DNA of 64,000 bases. Origin: Serinicoccus kebangsaanensis. Its GTDB lineage: Bacteria; Actinomycetota; Actinomycetes; Actinomycetales; Dermatophilaceae. Below the pieces are notes generated by a model. The model ran no database searches. It was not told where the DNA came from and worked only from the letters and a program-made list of their open reading frames with translations. Positions 49,713 through 58,520 of this stretch are shown one piece after another (the stretch's first letter is position 1; every line of letters starts with the position of its first letter). The translations under genes and the position numbers were made by a program. The DNA is taken from positions 1 to 64,000 of the forward strand of contig NZ_VSLG01000005.1 in NCBI RefSeq assembly GCF_008919445.1, given 5' to 3'.

Positions 49713-49784
49713 TGGGGTATGGTGTAATTGGCAACACGGCTGATTCTGGTTCAGTTGTTCTAGGTTCGAGTCCTGGTACCCCAG
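49713..49784 (+). tRNA. tRNA-Gln (anticodon CTG)
   Basis: A 72-nt cloverleaf can be drawn. The acceptor TGGGGTA pairs with TACCCCA, the anticodon stem CTGA/TCAG holds a TTCTGGT loop with anticodon CTG, and the T arm contains GGTTCGAGTCC. The 3' CCA is not encoded. Confidence 0.95.
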
Positions 49785-49871
49785 CGCGACGTCGGAGCAC
49801 CGATTCCGATTTCGTGGAGGTCTGCCTCATCAGGTAATGTCTCCCGTCGGCGCCGAGCGCGCCGAACACAC

Positions 49872-49944
49872 GGCCCCGTTGTGTAGCGGCCTAGCACGCC
49901 GCCCTCTCAAGGCGGTAGCGCGGGTTCGAATCCCGTCGGGGCTA
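49872..49944 (+). tRNA. tRNA-Glu (anticodon CTC)
   Basis: A 73-nt cloverleaf can be drawn. The acceptor GGCCCCG pairs with CGGGGCT, the anticodon stem CCGCC/GGCGG holds a CTCTCAA loop with anticodon CTC, and the T arm has GGGTTCGAATCCC. The 3' CCA is not encoded. It is 87 bp after tRNA-Gln, so a single transcript is likely. Confidence 0.95.
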
Positions 49945-49955
49945 CCCGTGTCGAC

Positions 49956-49987
49956 ACGGCCCTCATCGCAGCAGCGATGAGGGCCGT
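49956..49987 (+). terminator. Terminator of the tRNA transcript
   Basis: ACGGCCCTCATCGC and its exact complement form a 14-bp stem with a 4-nt AGCA loop, 12 bases after tRNA-Glu. Confidence 0.85.
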
Positions 49988-50085
49988 TCGCGTTCCCCGC
50001 CCGCACGTCCGGCGTCGGGCCGTCGAGACCGCCCGCCCCTGCGCGCGCTAGCGTGCTGGTCCAGACGCGCGCGAGGAGTTGGCTG

Positions 50086-50802
50086 ATGAACAAGACGGAC
50101 CTGATCGAGGCGCTGGCGCCGAGGGTGGGTGGTCGGGCCGCCGCTGGAGCGGCGGTCGAGGCGCTGGTCGACGTGGTGCTCCGCGAGGTGGCCGCGGGCG
50201 GCAGCGTGGGGATCTCCGGCTTCGGCACCTTCGAGCGCGTGGACCGGGCACCGCGGACCGGCCGCAACCCCCGCACCGGCGAGGCCGTGCCCATCGACGG
50301 CACCAGCACCCCACGCTTCCGGCCCGGCAGCTACTTCAAGGACGTGGTGGCGGACCCGACGACGCTGCCGAGCCAGGGGATGGCCGGGGTGCGCGGTGGG
50401 GCCTCGCCCGCCGCCCGCGAGCAGGAGTCCGCCGGCACGCCCAGCACCGTGCGCCGCGACGGCGCCGCCCCACCCCGCGACGCCGCCTCGGCGCGACGTC
50501 AGGCGGCCCGGGACGCCAGCCGCGAGCGGCGCCAGGAAGTCACCACCGGCACGCCGGCGACCGTGCGCAAGCCGAAGGTCGAGCGCCCGGAGCCGGTGGC
50601 CGAGCGCGAGGGCCAGCAGCCGAGCAGCGGCGGGCCGCCCTTCTCCGGCGGGGAGGAGATCACCGCCGGGATGATCACGGCGAAGAAGGCGCAGCTGGCC
50701 AGGGTGAAGAACGACGAGACCACCAAGGGCGCCAAGAAGTCGAAGAAGAAGTCCGGGAAGAAGAAGTCGGGCAAGAAGCGGAAGGGCCAGCCGAGCGCCT
50801 GA
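50086..50802 (+). CDS. HU-family DNA-binding protein with lysine-rich tail
   Basis: The 238-residue protein starts with a complete HU/IHF domain (residues 1-95: MNKTDLIEALAPRVGG, SVGISGFGTFERVDRAPRTGRNPRTGE, TPRFRPGSYFKDVV). About 140 residues follow that are low in hydrophobics and end in alternating KKSKKKSGKKKSGKKRKG. This is the layout of actinobacterial HupB-type nucleoid proteins, though the middle linker (RRQAARDASRERRQ) is longer than the common Ala/Pro/Lys repeats. GAGGAG precedes ATG 50086. It organises the chromosome in the cytoplasm. Confidence 0.85.
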   Translation: MNKTDLIEALAPRVGGRAAAGAAVEALVDVVLREVAAGGSVGISGFGTFERVDRAPRTGRNPRTGEAVPIDGTSTPRFRPGSYFKDVVADPTTLPSQGMAGVRGGASPAAREQESAGTPSTVRRDGAAPPRDAASARRQAARDASRERRQEVTTGTPATVRKPKVERPEPVAEREGQQPSSGGPPFSGGEEITAGMITAKKAQLARVKNDETTKGAKKSKKKSGKKKSGKKRKGQPSA

Positions 50803-50804
50803 CC

Positions 50805-51035
50805 TCAGCGGATCACCTCGTCGGCGCCGATGCCGACGATCCACAGCCGTCCCAGCCGCGTGCCCGTCGCCTCCGGGTCGCCGTCGACCTCGATGCTGAC
50901 GCGCTGCCCGACGCGCAGGTGGCGCAGCCCGCTCGCCTCCATGACCGGCGCGGAGAAGGGCAGGACGCGACCCGTGTCCAGCAGCACCTCGCCGGTGCGG
51001 GACTCGAGGTCGTAGGTGTGCACGCTGGCCTGCAT
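50805..51035 (-). CDS. Small hypothetical protein, cold-shock/OB-like
   Basis: The 76-residue protein, MQASVHTYDLESRTGEVLLD followed by LRHLRVGQRVSIEVDGD and LGRLWIVGIG, has the strand order and the RVGQRVSIEV segment of small OB-fold or cold-shock-like domains, but lacks the aromatic RNP motifs of CspA. It lies nine bases after cofC on the same strand and is convergent with the HU gene (2-bp gap). Function is unknown. Confidence 0.6.
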   Translation of the reverse strand: MQASVHTYDLESRTGEVLLDTGRVLPFSAPVMEASGLRHLRVGQRVSIEVDGDPEATGTRLGRLWIVGIGADEVIR

Positions 51036-51044
51036 GTGGCCACT

Positions 51045-51704
51045 CTAGGGCGGTATCGCCCCAGCCTCGCGCAGGACGGCGGTGGTGCGGGGACCGACCC
51101 TCAGGCGCAGCGCGAGCGCGAGGTCGTCGGCCGTGTCCACGTCGCGACGCAGCCGGGGCAGGTCCAGGTCGAGGACGGTGGCGTCCACGCCGTGCCTGGC
51201 CGCCGAGCCTGCTCCGAACCGCGGCTCGGGTATGCCCGCGGTCGAGGTGAGCAGCACCGTCCCGCTGCCGTCGGCGTCCGGCACGACGGCACGCTCGTGC
51301 GCCCCGGCCCGCGCCAGCGCACGACCCAGGTCCTCGGGACGCAGGCACGGCAGGTCGCCCAGCAGCACCGCCCAGCCCGAGGCGGGCGGCCCTTGCTCGG
51401 CGGCGTCCTCGAGGCCCGCGCGGATGGCGGCGTTCAGCCCCGATCCGGGGTCGGGCACCGCGCGGGCGCCCAGCTGCCCGGCCCACGCGGCAGCCCCCGG
51501 GTCACTCGTCACGACGGTGACCGACGCCGGCGGAAGGGCCGCGCAGACCGCCGCCACGGTGTCCATGCCGATCGCCCGGGCCAGGTCGGCGCGGTGGACA
51601 CCGTGCGGCGCGACCAGACGCGACTTGGCCCGGTCCGCGTCCTGGATCGGCACCACCAGACGCCATCGCGGTCCGGCGTCCTGGGCTTGCGGGTTCGGCG
51701 GCAC
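51045..51704 (-). CDS. cofC: 2-phospho-L-lactate / phosphoenolpyruvate guanylyltransferase
   Basis: The 219-residue nucleotidyltransferase of coenzyme F420 synthesis contains WRLVVPIQDADRAKSRLVAP, DTVAAVCAALPPASVTVVTSD, DPGSGLNAAIRAGL and VLLGDLPCLRPEDLGRAL (metal Asp). Its presence implies F420 production in this organism; in actinobacteria the natural substrate is reported to be phosphoenolpyruvate (FbiD). It is divergent from the acyltransferase gene with 37 bp between starts. Confidence 0.9.
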   Translation of the reverse strand: MPPNPQAQDAGPRWRLVVPIQDADRAKSRLVAPHGVHRADLARAIGMDTVAAVCAALPPASVTVVTSDPGAAAWAGQLGARAVPDPGSGLNAAIRAGLEDAAEQGPPASGWAVLLGDLPCLRPEDLGRALARAGAHERAVVPDADGSGTVLLTSTAGIPEPRFGAGSAARHGVDATVLDLDLPRLRRDVDTADDLALALRLRVGPRTTAVLREAGAIPP

Positions 51705-51741
51705 GGCTGCATCTTCGCCAGCAGTGCCGCCAGATGCAAAG

Positions 51742-52485
51742 ATGACCGGCGTGAGACGCCAGCCCCTGCGCCAGGCCGTGCCCTGGTCCTACCACGCCGT
51801 CATCGCGTCGCTCCGCCCCGTGCTCATGGGTGTGACCCGCCGCGACTGGGCCGGTGCCGAGCACCTGCCGAGGGACCGCGGCTTCATCGTGGCCGGCAAC
51901 CACTACTCCGAGGTCGACCCCGTCATGCTGGCGCACTTCCTGGTCGACCACGGGTGCGCACCCTTCTTCCTCGCCAAGTCCTCGCTCTTCGAGATCCCGC
52001 TGCTGGGCGCCGCGCTGCGGCACCTGGAGCAGGTGCCGGTCTACCGCTCGAGCTCGCGCGCCGGCGACGCCCTGGTGGCCGCTCGCGAGGCCCTGGCGGC
52101 CGGGCGGTGCATCGCGATCATGCCAGAGGGCACGCTGACCCGGGACCCGGACCTGTGGCCGATGAAGGCCAAGTCGGGCGTGGGCCGGCTCGCCCTGACC
52201 AGCCGGGCACCGGTCGTCCCGGTCGCGCAGTGGGGCGCCCAGGAGGTGCTGGGGCACTACGCACGCCGCCCCGGCAACCTGCTGAAACGCCCCGTGCAGC
52301 ACGTGAGCGCCGGTCCGGCGGTGGACCTCGAGGACCTCTACGACCGGCCCGACGACCCCCGCGCGCACGCCGAGGCGAGCCGCCGCGTGATGGCCGCCAT
52401 CACCGCGCAGCTGGCGATCATCCGCGGGGAGGAGCCCCCGACCGAGCCCTTCGACCCGGCTCGCCGACGTGAGGACGACGCATGA
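51742..52485 (+). CDS. 1-acyl-sn-glycerol-3-phosphate acyltransferase family protein
   Basis: The 247-residue PlsC-family acyltransferase has HX4D in AGNHYSEVDPVML, the glycerol-phosphate-binding MPEGTLTRDP, and VPVAQWGAQEVLG. It adds a fatty acid to lysophosphatidate or a similar acceptor in phospholipid synthesis. The next gene is gpsA, which makes glycerol-3-phosphate, and its ATG overlaps this stop; the pairing supports a phospholipid role. Confidence 0.9.
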   Translation: MTGVRRQPLRQAVPWSYHAVIASLRPVLMGVTRRDWAGAEHLPRDRGFIVAGNHYSEVDPVMLAHFLVDHGCAPFFLAKSSLFEIPLLGAALRHLEQVPVYRSSSRAGDALVAAREALAAGRCIAIMPEGTLTRDPDLWPMKAKSGVGRLALTSRAPVVPVAQWGAQEVLGHYARRPGNLLKRPVQHVSAGPAVDLEDLYDRPDDPRAHAEASRRVMAAITAQLAIIRGEEPPTEPFDPARRREDDA

Positions 52486-53483
52486 CGAGGGCGGCGATCT
52501 TCGGCGCCGGCAGCTGGGGCACCGCCTTCGCCCAGATCCTGGCGGACGCCGGGGCCGAGCGCGTGGTGCTCTGGGCGCGGCGCCCGGAGGTCGCCGAGGG
52601 CATCCGGGTCCAGCACCGCAACCCCGACTACCTCCCCGAGATCGAGCTGCCCCCGGTGGTCACCGCCACCACCGACCCCGCGGAGGCGGCGGCCGACGCC
52701 GAGATCACCGTCCTGGCCGTGCCGTCCCAGACCCTGCGCGACAACCTCACCGACTGGGGCTCCGAGCTGCCTCCGGACACGCCCGTGGTGTCCCTCATGA
52801 AGGGCATCGAGCTCGGCACCGGCAGGCGGATGAGCCAGGTGATCGAGGACAGCGGAGTCGACGTCGCGCGCATCGTCGTCGTCACCGGACCGAACCTCAG
52901 CCGGGAGATCGCGGCCCGGCAGCCCGCCGCCAGCGTGGTCGCCGGGGTCGACCACGGTGCTGCGGACCGCGTCGCCGCGGCGGCGATGACGGCATACTTC
53001 CGCCCCTACACCCAGACCGACGTGGTGGGCGCGGAGATCGGGGGAGCGGTGAAGAACGTCATCGCCCTCGCGGTCGGGATGGCCGAGGGGCTGGGCTACG
53101 GCGACAACACCAAGTCCAGCCTGATCACCCGCGGGCTCGCCGAGACCGCCCGGCTCGGGCAGGAGCTGGGTGCCGACCCGGCGACCCTCATGGGTCTCGC
53201 GGGTGTCGGTGACCTCATCGCCACCTGCATGTCCCCGCTGTCGCGCAACCACCGGGTGGGTGTGGCGCTGGGTCAGGGCCGCAGCGTCGAGGAGGTGCTG
53301 GCCGTGCCGCACCAGACGGCCGAGGGGGTCAAGTCGTGCCGCAGCGTGGTCGAGCTCGGGGCGCGGCACGGGGTCGACCTGCCGATCTGCCAAGGGGTCA
53401 GCGCGGTCGTCGAGGGGGCGGCCACACCGGCGGAGCTGACCGGCGCGCTGATGAGCCGTGCGCGCAAGCACGAACGGCACTGA
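52482..53483 (+). CDS. gpsA: Glycerol-3-phosphate dehydrogenase [NAD(P)+]
   Basis: The 333-residue enzyme reduces dihydroxyacetone phosphate to sn-glycerol-3-phosphate. It has the dinucleotide motif IFGAGSWGTAFA, SLMKGIELGTGRRMSQV, VVTGPNLSREIA, the catalytic-lysine region GGAVKNVIALAVGMAEGLGYGDNTKSSLITRG and GLAGVGDLIATCMSPLSRNHRVG. It is coupled to the acyltransferase by an ATGA overlap. Confidence 0.96.
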   Translation: MTRAAIFGAGSWGTAFAQILADAGAERVVLWARRPEVAEGIRVQHRNPDYLPEIELPPVVTATTDPAEAAADAEITVLAVPSQTLRDNLTDWGSELPPDTPVVSLMKGIELGTGRRMSQVIEDSGVDVARIVVVTGPNLSREIAARQPAASVVAGVDHGAADRVAAAAMTAYFRPYTQTDVVGAEIGGAVKNVIALAVGMAEGLGYGDNTKSSLITRGLAETARLGQELGADPATLMGLAGVGDLIATCMSPLSRNHRVGVALGQGRSVEEVLAVPHQTAEGVKSCRSVVELGARHGVDLPICQGVSAVVEGAATPAELTGALMSRARKHERH

Positions 53484-53504
53484 GCAGCACCCGGCACCAC
53501 TGGT

Positions 53505-53510
53505 TAGGCT
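53505..53510 (+). promoter_or_regulatory. TAGGCT -10 element, leaderless start at 53520
   Basis: The hexamer ends 9 nt before the ddl ATG and no Shine-Dalgarno is present. Confidence 0.5.
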
Positions 53511-53519
53511 CGTCCCGAT

Positions 53520-54668
<1,149 letters not shown>

Positions 54669-54671
<3 letters not shown>

Positions 54672-54692
54672 GCGACCGGCCGGGTCGGCTCA
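54669..54692. terminator. Bidirectional terminator between ddl and DUF3515
   Basis: TGAGCGACC and GGGTCGGCTCA pair with one bulged base; the ends of the hairpin are the ddl stop codon and the complement of the DUF3515 stop codon. Confidence 0.5.
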
Positions 54693-55172
54693 CCCCTCCG
54701 GCGAGGAGCACTCGCCGGACGTCTGCGGCACCACCCTCGCGGCGTCGTCGAAGGGCGGCAGCAGCAGCGGGTGGCTGTCGTAGTCGGCAGGGACCAGCAC
54801 CTCCAGCGCGGGCTCGCGACCGTAGGTGGTGAACATCGTGCCCCCGTCGTCCAGCACCGTCGCCACCCAGTCGACCCCGGCCACGTCGATGCACGGGTCC
54901 GTCGTCGGGCCCGGGGCTGCCTTGCCGCAGCGGGCCACGATGGGCGGGTCGCCCCAGGCCGCCACGCCGTCCGACTGCACCGCGGTCACACGGGGCTCGT
55001 AGGGGCCCACCGACTCCGGCCAGACCTGCGCGACCTCCTGGCAGACCAGGGAGTCCGAGGCGTCGAAGGGCACCGCCCGCACCGGTCGCTCGCCGCACCC
55101 GGCCAGCGCCAGCAGCGCGACCGCGGTCGCGGCGGCGCCCCGGCGGCCGCTCAGAGCTCGACCACGGTGCAT
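54690..55172 (-). CDS. DUF3515 lipoprotein
   Basis: The 160-residue predicted lipoprotein has the signal AVALLALAGCGERP (lipobox Cys about residue 26). The DUF3515 domain follows, with paired cysteines in LVCQEV, VARCGKA, DPCIDV and GECSSPEG, probably two disulfides. The family often lies next to ddl or thiL in actinobacteria; its role is unknown, probably in the envelope. The start overlaps the Lrp-like gene by 22 bp. Confidence 0.85.
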   Translation of the reverse strand: MHRGRALSGRRGAAATAVALLALAGCGERPVRAVPFDASDSLVCQEVAQVWPESVGPYEPRVTAVQSDGVAAWGDPPIVARCGKAAPGPTTDPCIDVAGVDWVATVLDDGGTMFTTYGREPALEVLVPADYDSHPLLLPPFDDAARVVPQTSGECSSPEG

Positions 55173-55384
55173 GTGGTGGTCCGGGTGATCCCGGGCACCT
55201 CCAGGACGTGCGCGATGACGCCGCGCCCCAGGTCCGCCACGCTGGGTGCCTCGACGCAGGCGATGACGTCGTAGGGGCCGGCGACGTCCTCGGCGCTGAC
55301 GACCCCCGGCAGCGCCCGGATCGCCCTGGTCACCCGGGCGGAGACGCCGACCTCGGTCTGGACGAGCATGTATGCCTTGACCAC
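55151..55384 (-). CDS. Lrp/AsnC ligand-binding-domain protein (no DNA-binding domain)
   Basis: The 77-residue protein, VKAYMLVQTEVGVSARVTRAIRAL then VSAEDVAGPYDVIACVEA and a closing ITRTTTCTVVEL, is a stand-alone RAM/AsnC effector domain of the Lrp family, without the helix-turn-helix. Such proteins form ring-like dimers or octamers and bind amino acids; they may partner full-length Lrp regulators. It is divergent from thiL (50 bp). Confidence 0.88.
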   Translation of the reverse strand: MVKAYMLVQTEVGVSARVTRAIRALPGVVSAEDVAGPYDVIACVEAPSVADLGRGVIAHVLEVPGITRTTTCTVVEL

Positions 55385-55422
55385 CGTGCTTCCTCCTGCT
55401 CGGGACCGGTTGGTGGGGAGGC

Positions 55423-55428
55423 TACCGT
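55423..55428 (+). promoter_or_regulatory. TACCGT -10 element, leaderless start at 55435
   Basis: The hexamer ends 6 nt before the thiL GTG start. Confidence 0.45.
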
Positions 55429-55434
55429 GCGGGG

Positions 55435-56430
55435 GTGGGCAGCACGGGTGACGGTGACGCGCGGACGGTCGGCGAGGTCGGGGAGCGCGGCATCCTGCGC
55501 GAGGTCTTCGCGGTGCTCGGGGAGCGCGGCGGGGCCGGGGTGCTGGTGGGGCCGGGTGACGACACCGCGCTGCTGCGGGTGGACGGTGCTGGCGTGCTGG
55601 CGACGACCGACACCATGGTGCGCGGGCAGGACTGGCTGGACGAGTGGTCGGGCGCGCACGACGTGGGGGTCAAGGTGATCACCCAGAACCTGGCCGACCT
55701 GGCCGCGATGGGCGGCCACGGCACCGGGGTGCTGGTGACGCTGCTCTGCGATCCCGACCTGCCGCTGTCCTGGGCGCGCGAGCTGACCGAGGGAGTGGCC
55801 GAGGCCTGCGCGCGGGCCGGGGTGCCGGTGCTCGGCGGGGATCTCAGCGCGGCCGGTGCCGGGGTCGTGGCCGTCTCGGTGACCGCGCTCGGGGAGCTGG
55901 GCGAGCGCATACCGCACCCGGTGCTGCGGGACGGCGCGAGCCCGGGAGAGGTGCTGGCCGTCTCCGGGCCGCTGGGGCGCTCCGCCGCGGGCCTGGAGCT
56001 GCTGCGGGAGGGACGGCGGACCGGGCGGTGGGTCGACTACCACCGGCGTCCCTGGGTCGACCTCGGGCAGGGCCCGGCGGCGGCGCGGGCGGGGGCGACG
56101 GCGATGATCGACGTCTCCGACGGGCTGGGCCGGGACGGGGACAGGCTGGCCCGCGCCAGCGGGGTGGACCTCGTCCTGGACGAGGCGGTGATCCGCGAGC
56201 TGGCCGACCGGCTGGCCCCCGATCTGGACGAGGGCTCGGACGCGGCGCTGCGGGCGGTGCTCGGCGGCGGCGAGGAGCACGAGCTGCTCGCCACCTTCCC
56301 CACCGGAAGCGTCCCGGCCGGCTGGATCAGGCTCGGGCACGTGGCGCCGGCCGGTGCCGGACCGACGGTGCGGCTGGGGGAGCGGATCCTGGACCGCGCG
56401 GAGGTCGGCTGGGACCACTTCGGCGGCTGA
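55435..56430 (+). CDS. thiL: Thiamine-monophosphate kinase
   Basis: The 331-residue ThiL phosphorylates thiamine monophosphate to the active diphosphate. Family marks are VGPGDDTALLRVDG, ATTDTMVRGQDW, VKVITQNLADLAAMGG, PVLGGDLSAAGAGVVAVSVTALG, DVSDGLGRDGDRLARAS and GGEEHELLATFP. It starts at a GTG with a leaderless-type promoter and ends at a hairpin shared with the convergent rpmB. Confidence 0.95.
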   Translation: MGSTGDGDARTVGEVGERGILREVFAVLGERGGAGVLVGPGDDTALLRVDGAGVLATTDTMVRGQDWLDEWSGAHDVGVKVITQNLADLAAMGGHGTGVLVTLLCDPDLPLSWARELTEGVAEACARAGVPVLGGDLSAAGAGVVAVSVTALGELGERIPHPVLRDGASPGEVLAVSGPLGRSAAGLELLREGRRTGRWVDYHRRPWVDLGQGPAAARAGATAMIDVSDGLGRDGDRLARASGVDLVLDEAVIRELADRLAPDLDEGSDAALRAVLGGGEEHELLATFPTGSVPAGWIRLGHVAPAGAGPTVRLGERILDRAEVGWDHFGG

Positions 56431-56465
56431 GCACCCGTGCTGCGCTACTCACCGGGGACACAGCA

Positions 56466-56501
56466 GAGCCGGCGCGACCCGGGGTGGGTCGGCGCCGGCT
56501 C
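56466..56501. terminator. Bidirectional terminator between thiL and rpmB
   Basis: GAGCCGGCGC-GACCC pairs with GGGTCGGCGCCGGCTC over 15 bp with one bulge, between the convergent genes. Confidence 0.65.
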
Positions 56502-56522
56502 AGGCCTGCGAGGGGGACGCGG

Positions 56523-56708
56523 TCAGCGGGTGACCTTGCCCGCCTTGAGGCAGGAGGTGCAGACGTTGAGTCGCTTCGAGGTCCCGCCCGCGGTGGTGCG
56601 CACGCGCTGGATGTTCGGGTTCCAGCGGCGCTTGGTGCGGCGGTGCGAGTGCGAGATGCTGTGACCGAAGCTCGGTCCCTTGCCGCAGACATCGCAAGTG
56701 GCAGCCAC
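56523..56708 (-). CDS. rpmB: 50S ribosomal protein L28
   Basis: The 61-residue protein has [31 protein letters not shown] and [17 protein letters not shown]. Four cysteines (CDVC and CTSC) mark the zinc-binding (C+) form. AGGAG lies at good spacing before the GTG at 56708. It is divergent from the DAK2-domain gene, the conserved actinobacterial order. Confidence 0.96.
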   Translation of the reverse strand: MAATCDVCGKGPSFGHSISHSHRRTKRRWNPNIQRVRTTAGGTSKRLNVCTSCLKAGKVTR

Positions 56709-56855
56709 GGTGTTCTCCTGAAGGTCGTCCGGTGAAAGGTCTCGGGCCCGCGGCGTCGGGGCGCAGGCAACCGGTCCAGAGTACCGGACACGGTCGGTGG
56801 CACCCAAATCCCGGACCCGGCCGCGGCCCGACGCGGGCGCGGGGGTGGCGGGCAC

Positions 56856-56861
56856 TAGGTT
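56856..56861 (+). promoter_or_regulatory. TAGGTT -10 element, leaderless start at 56868
   Basis: The hexamer ends 6 nt before the GTG start of the DAK2 gene. Confidence 0.5.
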
Positions 56862-56867
56862 GGTGGC

Positions 56868-58520
56868 GTGCCACGACCCGTGTTCGACCTCGTGACCGCC
56901 CGTCGTTGGGCGATCACGGCACGTATGTCGCTGGCCGCGGCGCGGGACCAGGTCGACGCCCTCAACGTCTTCCCCGTCGCCGACGGCGACACGGGCACCA
57001 ACATGTATCTCACGCTGGACGGCGCGCTGGAGCACGTCCGCGTGCAGTTCGAGAGCGGCCGCGGCACCGACCGGCTCCGCGAGGGCCTGGCGCTCATCGC
57101 CCGCGGCATGCTGCTGGCCGCCCGCGGCAACTCCGGGGTGATCCTCGCCCAGCTCACCCGTGGCCTGGCCGACGCGGTGGGGCCCGAGGTCGAGGAGGCA
57201 GGGCCGCAGGACGTGGCCGCGGCGTTCGAGTCCGCGGCACGCAGCGCCTGGGACGCGCTCGCCGCACCGGTCGAGGGCACCATCCTCACGGTGGCCCGGG
57301 CGGCCGCCCAGGGTGCCCGGTCGGCGGTCGACGTGGGAGCGGACGGCGTGGCGGCCGTGGTGGACGCGGCCCTGCACGAGGCGAGGGAGGCGCTGGCCCG
57401 CACCCCCGCGCAGCTGCCGGAGCTGCGCGACGCGGGCGTGGTCGACGCGGGGGGTGCCGGCCTGGTGCTGGTCATCGAGGCGCTGGAGGCGGTCCTGGCC
57501 GAACGCCCGGTCGGCGCCGACGGCGAGGTCCCGGACTGGTGGTCCACCCAGCCGCTGCCCGCCGGGACGGACGCCGGGGACGAGGACGCCGTCGAGGTGA
57601 TGTTCCTGCTGACGGGCAGCGACCCGGACCGGGCCGAGCGGCTGCGCGCCCACCTCTCGCACGTCGGCGACTCCGTCGTCGTGGCGGGCGGCCCCGAGGA
57701 GTTCCAGGTGCACGTCCACCTGGAGGATCCGGCGGCCGCCATCGAGGCCGGCAGCCTCGCGGGGGTCGTGAGCGACGTGCGGCAGACCTCCCTGGCCGGT
57801 GGCACCGACCACGCGGACGCCCACGACCGCTCCGCGCCCTCGTCGCTGCCGACCGGTCTCGGGGTGGTCGCCTGCGCCCTGGGTGAGGGCGTCTGCGAGC
57901 TGATGGCCTCGGCAGGTGCGGTCCTGGTGCCGAGCGGCCCGCGCCGACGGGCGGCCGCGGGCCAGCTGCTCGCGGCGGTCCGGGCCTGCGAGGCGGCCGC
58001 CGTCGTGGTGCTGCCGAACGACGAGGACATGGTGATGGTCGCCCGCGCGGCGGCGCTCGAGGCCCGGCGCGAGGGGCTGGCGGTGGCGGTGGTCCCCACC
58101 CGCACCCTCGTGGAGGGCCTGGCCGCCCTGTCCGTCCTCGACCCGCAGGGCCGGTTGGAGCAGGTCGTCGACGCGATGACGGCGGCGGCGGGCGCCGTGC
58201 ACGGCGGCGCGCTGACCCGGGCCGAGCGGGCGGCCGACACCCCGGTCGGGCCCTGCCGGGCCGGCCAGTGGCTCGGGATCGTGGACCACGGCATCACCGC
58301 CGTGGCGGACGAGCTGGATCCGGTCGCGCGCAGCGTGCTGGACACCATCTGGCACCCCGGCGTCGAGCTGCTGACCGTGCTGCTGGGCGGTGACGCCGAT
58401 CCCGACGTCCGCGGCCTGCTGGCGCGGGCGGTCGAGGAGCAGTGCGCCGGCACCGATGTCGAGGTGACGTCACTGGACGGGGGCCAGCCGACCTATACCG
58501 TGCTGCTCGGGGTCGAGTGA
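56868..58520 (+). CDS. DAK2-domain protein (fatty-acid kinase FakA-like)
   Basis: The 550-residue protein has an N-terminal DAK2/DhaL-type ATP-binding domain ([48 protein letters not shown]). The middle domain carries [19 protein letters not shown] and the C-terminal FakA-like domain has [25 protein letters not shown] and [15 protein letters not shown]. In Firmicutes FakA phosphorylates fatty acids bound by FakB (DegV). No degV gene is in the window. It is coupled to recG by a TGATG overlap. Confidence 0.9.
   Translation: MPRPVFDLVTARRWAITARMSLAAARDQVDALNVFPVADGDTGTNMYLTLDGALEHVRVQFESGRGTDRLREGLALIARGMLLAARGNSGVILAQLTRGLADAVGPEVEEAGPQDVAAAFESAARSAWDALAAPVEGTILTVARAAAQGARSAVDVGADGVAAVVDAALHEAREALARTPAQLPELRDAGVVDAGGAGLVLVIEALEAVLAERPVGADGEVPDWWSTQPLPAGTDAGDEDAVEVMFLLTGSDPDRAERLRAHLSHVGDSVVVAGGPEEFQVHVHLEDPAAAIEAGSLAGVVSDVRQTSLAGGTDHADAHDRSAPSSLPTGLGVVACALGEGVCELMASAGAVLVPSGPRRRAAAGQLLAAVRACEAAAVVVLPNDEDMVMVARAAALEARREGLAVAVVPTRTLVEGLAALSVLDPQGRLEQVVDAMTAAAGAVHGGALTRAERAADTPVGPCRAGQWLGIVDHGITAVADELDPVARSVLDTIWHPGVELLTVLLGGDADPDVRGLLARAVEEQCAGTDVEVTSLDGGQPTYTVLLGVE

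Noticed and set aside
55151-55384. Truncated Lrp regulator pseudogene
   Set aside because: Stand-alone AsnC ligand-binding domains of this length are a known intact family, and the gene has a clean start divergent from thiL.
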